Shown here piece by piece: positions 13,850 through 15,737 of a DNA stretch of 15,737 nucleotides. The stretch is from the NCBI GenBank assembly GCA_023248835.1, contig JAHFDU010000050.1:1-15737 (forward strand), in the 5' to 3' direction. Origin of the DNA: Myxococcales bacterium. GTDB lineage: Bacteria > Myxococcota_A > Polyangia > Palsa-1104. The translations under genes were made by a program, and so were the position numbers. Positions within the stretch are counted from its first letter, which is position 1. Every line of letters starts with the position of its first letter. The notes under the pieces were generated by a model. It was given only the letters and a program-made list of their open reading frames with translations, was not told the DNA's origin and ran no database searches.

Positions 13850-14407
13850 ATGGTCGACGACATTCTGAAAGATCTCGACGGCGGCATCGCCAAAGCCATC
13901 GACTCGCTCAAGCGCGAACTGGCGAAAGTCCGCACCGGCCGGGCCAACTTGGCGCTGCTCGACGGCGTGCGAGTCGACTACTACGGCACGCCGTCGCCAC
14001 TCAACCAAGTCGCTTCGGTGTCGACGCCGGATGCACGCTTGATCGTAATCAAGCCGTGGGAGAAAAAGCTTTGTCCGGCGATCGAGGACGCAATCAGGCG
14101 CTCCGAGCTCGGCGTCAATCCGTCGTCGGACGGCGAGCTGGTGCGGATCCCGATTCCGGCGCTGACTGAAGAGCGTCGTCGCGACTTGACCAAGGTGGTC
14201 AAGCGCATGGGCGAGGATGCCCGCGTCGCCATTCGCAACCAGCGGCGCGAAGCCAACGAAATGCTCAAAGAGTACCAAGCCGCCGGTGACATTACCGAGG
14301 ACGACCAGTCGAACGGCCAGAAAAAAGTCCAGGCCTCGATCGACAAGGGCATCGAAAAAGTGGACGAAATTGTCGGCAAAAAAGAAGCGGAAATTATGGA
14401 GGTCTAG
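13850..14407 (+). CDS. frr: Ribosome recycling factor
   Basis: The product is 185 residues, exactly the usual length. With EF-G it splits the post-termination ribosome. The three-helix bundle sequence is typical: LKRELAKVRTGRANLALLDG (19-38), VDYYGTPSPLNQVAS (42-56), IKPWEKK, ELGVNPSSDGELVRIPIP, and LTEERRRDLTKVVKRMGEDA. The start is supported by GGAGGAG 4 nt before the ATG. In most bacteria frr follows pyrH and precedes uppS/cdsA; here it stands alone between a divergent secreted-protein gene and a dispersed repeat, so the usual cluster is broken. The repeat begins 3 bp after the stop codon. Confidence 0.98.
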   Translation: MVDDILKDLDGGIAKAIDSLKRELAKVRTGRANLALLDGVRVDYYGTPSPLNQVASVSTPDARLIVIKPWEKKLCPAIEDAIRRSELGVNPSSDGELVRIPIPALTEERRRDLTKVVKRMGEDARVAIRNQRREANEMLKEYQAAGDITEDDQSNGQKKVQASIDKGIEKVDEIVGKKEAEIMEV

Positions 14408-14410
14408 TCC

Positions 14411-14531
14411 TCCTTTCAAGAGCGAATTCACGGGAGGGTCAACGCGATTTTGCGATTTTTCTCCACTGTCAGCTGTCGGCGGTAGTAAGAATCGCGAAAC
14501 GTGAATCAACGCCGACTTCCCGGCGCCCCTG
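14411..14531 (+). repeat. Dispersed ~120-bp repeat, copy 2 (two heptamers)
   Basis: This is the same element as 3895-4017, in the same orientation. It has two heptamers (tgtcagc, tgtcggc at 14467-14480) rather than four, and an additional ~15 bases near the left end (agcgaattcacggga). The hairpin at 14492-14504 is tcgcg-aaa-cgtga, changed from the other copy but still able to pair. It lies directly behind frr; the remaining ~75 bp to the next gene hold no recognisable feature. Confidence 0.85.
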
Positions 14532-14609
14532 CCGGCAATAGTTGAATAGTTGACTCCTGCCTTGACGGAATGAGAACCGGTCGGTTACGCTTAGGCGAGA
14601 GGAATGTTA

Positions 14610-14954
14610 ATGCCTCCGTCGGGAAAGACCGTACAGCGACTACAATGCAAAGACTGCCAGCGCTGGGTTGAGGTCAGTGCCGGCGAACAGGAATTTTTTG
14701 CCAAGAAGCGATTTCCTCAGACGCCGGTGCGCTGCGAACCGTGCCGCCGCGCACGCAAACAGGCACGCCGAGAGCGACCCACGGCTGAGCGGGTGTCGCC
14801 GAGCGATACCCGCACCCGTTTTGACACCAGCTGTACGACCTGTGGCGCAGTTGCAAAAATTCCATTTCGCCCGGCGCCCGGCCGGTCGGTATTGTGCAGC
14901 GACTGCTATTTGGCGCGCCAGCAGCAAGGTTCTAGTTACGGAGAGGCGGCATGA
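14610..14954 (+). CDS. Small protein with two zinc-ribbon motifs
   Basis: The product is 114 residues. ATG 14610 is preferred over the in-frame ATG 14604 because GAGAGG (14597-14602) has a proper 7-nt spacing to it. The N-terminal ribbon has Cys13, Cys16, Cys42 and Cys45 with EVSAGEQEFFAKKRF between them, very like the 'probable zinc-ribbon' family zf-trcl, whose members read AGEQEFYAEKGF at this place. The C-terminal ribbon has Cys75-x2-Cys78-x17-Cys96-x2-Cys99 with IPFRPAPGRSVLCSDC, another common bacterial zinc-binding module. A basic linker (RRARKQARRER) joins them, so nucleic-acid binding is possible, though unproven. The stop overlaps the PilZ gene start (ATGA), which indicates a joint role or at least joint expression. 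Confidence 0.85.
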   Translation: MPPSGKTVQRLQCKDCQRWVEVSAGEQEFFAKKRFPQTPVRCEPCRRARKQARRERPTAERVSPSDTRTRFDTSCTTCGAVAKIPFRPAPGRSVLCSDCYLARQQQGSSYGEAA

Positions 14955-15598
14955 CCAAGGCAATCAAATTGCAAATCCTCGATCGCGCCGACTTCAAGAA
15001 ATACCACGATGCCACCAGTCCCGCCGGACTGTTCGTGCCGCTTCCCGATCCCCTACCCACCGGAACGGCAGTGCGCGTCGAAGTCATTTTTCACGACGGC
15101 CCTCGCATCGCGCTGCGCGGCACGGTGCGTTGGCGCCGCACCACCGGCGACTCGCGCACCAAGCCCGGCATTGGCGTTGGTCTCGAGGAGAGCGAGAAGA
15201 ACAAACTCAACTACATCCTCGCCTACGTGCGTGGCGGACTGCTAGACGTGCGCAGGCGCCGGCGATTGCCGATTCGGCTGCGTCTGTCTTACGCCAGCCC
15301 CAAGGGGCGCCGGGTCAGTCATACCCGCGATGTTCACGAGGAGGGCGCGTTTATCGTTTCGTCGGAACCGCTCGAAGTCGGCTCGACGGTGATGCTGGCG
15401 ATTTCACCGCCCGGCGGCAACTACAAGCCGATCGAGGTGCGTGCGGTGGTGCTGCGCCATCAAGGCGAAGCGGAGACCGGAATGGGCGTACGATTCGACT
15501 TCCCGACTCCCTCCGAACGCACTCGCTTTTCAGAATTTATCCAGCGCCTCGAGAATGATTACGCCAGTGATCAACTCGACGACCGCTCGCTGGTTTAG
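14951..15598 (+). CDS. PilZ-domain protein, two tandem PilZ-like units
   Basis: The product is 215 residues, with GGAGAGG just before the ATG. Residues 5-95 resemble a PilZ unit of the Myxococcus TIGR02266 type (TSPAGLFVPLPDPLPTGTAV, then GTVRWRR and GIGVGLEE) without the c-di-GMP binding arginines. Residues 100-200 form a second unit with RxxxR at Arg105-Arg109 (RRLPIR), a motif Asp127-x4-Gly132 in which the usual Ser of DxSxxG is His129 (DVHEEG), and TGMGVRF (176-182). The C-terminal unit could bind c-di-GMP, but the altered motif makes this uncertain. Such proteins are cytoplasmic adaptors in motility or surface regulation. The gene overlaps the zinc-ribbon gene by 4 bp. Confidence 0.85.
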   Translation: MTKAIKLQILDRADFKKYHDATSPAGLFVPLPDPLPTGTAVRVEVIFHDGPRIALRGTVRWRRTTGDSRTKPGIGVGLEESEKNKLNYILAYVRGGLLDVRRRRRLPIRLRLSYASPKGRRVSHTRDVHEEGAFIVSSEPLEVGSTVMLAISPPGGNYKPIEVRAVVLRHQGEAETGMGVRFDFPTPSERTRFSEFIQRLENDYASDQLDDRSLV

Positions 15599-15618
15599 CC
15601 GACAGCCAACAGTTCACA
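15598..15618 (+). repeat. Three tandem heptamers after the PilZ gene
   Basis: The units gccgaca, gccaaca and gttcaca follow each other without a gap; the first begins with the G of the TAG stop codon. They match units seen at 3692-3864 and, in reverse complement, in the two dispersed repeats. Confidence 0.6.
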
Positions 15619-15720
15619 GCGCGGCATAGCCGCAACCAAATTGTAAAGCCGCTTTGCACGAGGCCGCGCTGTCGATCCCACGGGGCGTGCCGCCCCGCCC
15701 CGTCGGCAAAGCCGTCGGGG
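15616..15720. other. Three consecutive inverted repeats, GC-rich structured element
   Basis: First: acagcgcggc (15616-15625) pairs perfectly with gccgcgctgt (15663-15672). Second: cggggcg (15681-15687) pairs with cgccccg (15691-15697) around tgc. Third: ccccgtcggc (15698-15707) pairs with gccgtcgggg (15711-15720) around aaa, with one central T-T mismatch. No T-run follows, so it is not a classic terminator. It could be an intergenic repeat, a folded RNA 3' end, or an element continuing past the window. Confidence 0.55.
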
Positions 15721-15737
15721 TCCCCACCCCTGCTTAC

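Overview
The window reads as chromosomal DNA from a GC-rich, Gram-negative bacterium of the former Deltaproteobacteria, most likely Myxococcota or a close relative. The pointers are several Cys-rich secreted lipoproteins, a metalloprotease with a C-terminal tail resembling a MYXO-CTERM signal, a PilZ protein resembling the Myxococcus-type TIGR02266 family, a sigma-54 activator, and dispersed hairpin and heptamer repeats between genes. No phage, plasmid, CRISPR, tRNA or rRNA genes are visible.

Layout. At the left edge is the 3' part of a soluble lytic transglycosylase (+). It is followed by a Cys-rich lipoprotein (-) and a subtilisin-like S8 protease with a C-terminal membrane domain (-). REP-like hairpins of one family lie between these genes, and one of them supplies the stop codon of the protease. 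A repeat-rich gap of 432 bp (3601-4032) leads into a two-gene + strand unit: an M14/MpaA-like carboxypeptidase overlapping a sigma-54 dependent regulator by 4 bp.

From 12914 down to 6045 every gene is on the minus strand. In transcription order they are metK, a cupredoxin-like lipoprotein, class I fructose-bisphosphate aldolase, a secreted metzincin, glyA, a pacifastin/VWC-like lipoprotein and thiD. The first four are packed with gaps of 2, 23 and 12 nt and are probably one operon. glyA appears to have its own promoter, placed so that the transcript may be leaderless. A DUF1579-like secreted protein (-) diverges from frr (+). The right end carries a coupled zinc-ribbon/PilZ pair (+), then a heptamer array and three stacked inverted repeats.

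Functional reading. Housekeeping genes (metK, glyA, thiD, fba, frr) are interleaved with envelope and secreted proteins: peptidoglycan enzymes, proteases, and a lipoprotein with domains like small protease inhibitors. I do not see a clear undescribed defence or mobile system. The best leads are the repeat families (one contributes coding sequence, another carries a variable 7-bp tandem array), the inhibitor-like lipoprotein, the membrane-tailed subtilase, and the carboxypeptidase-regulator pair as a possible muropeptide-responsive unit.
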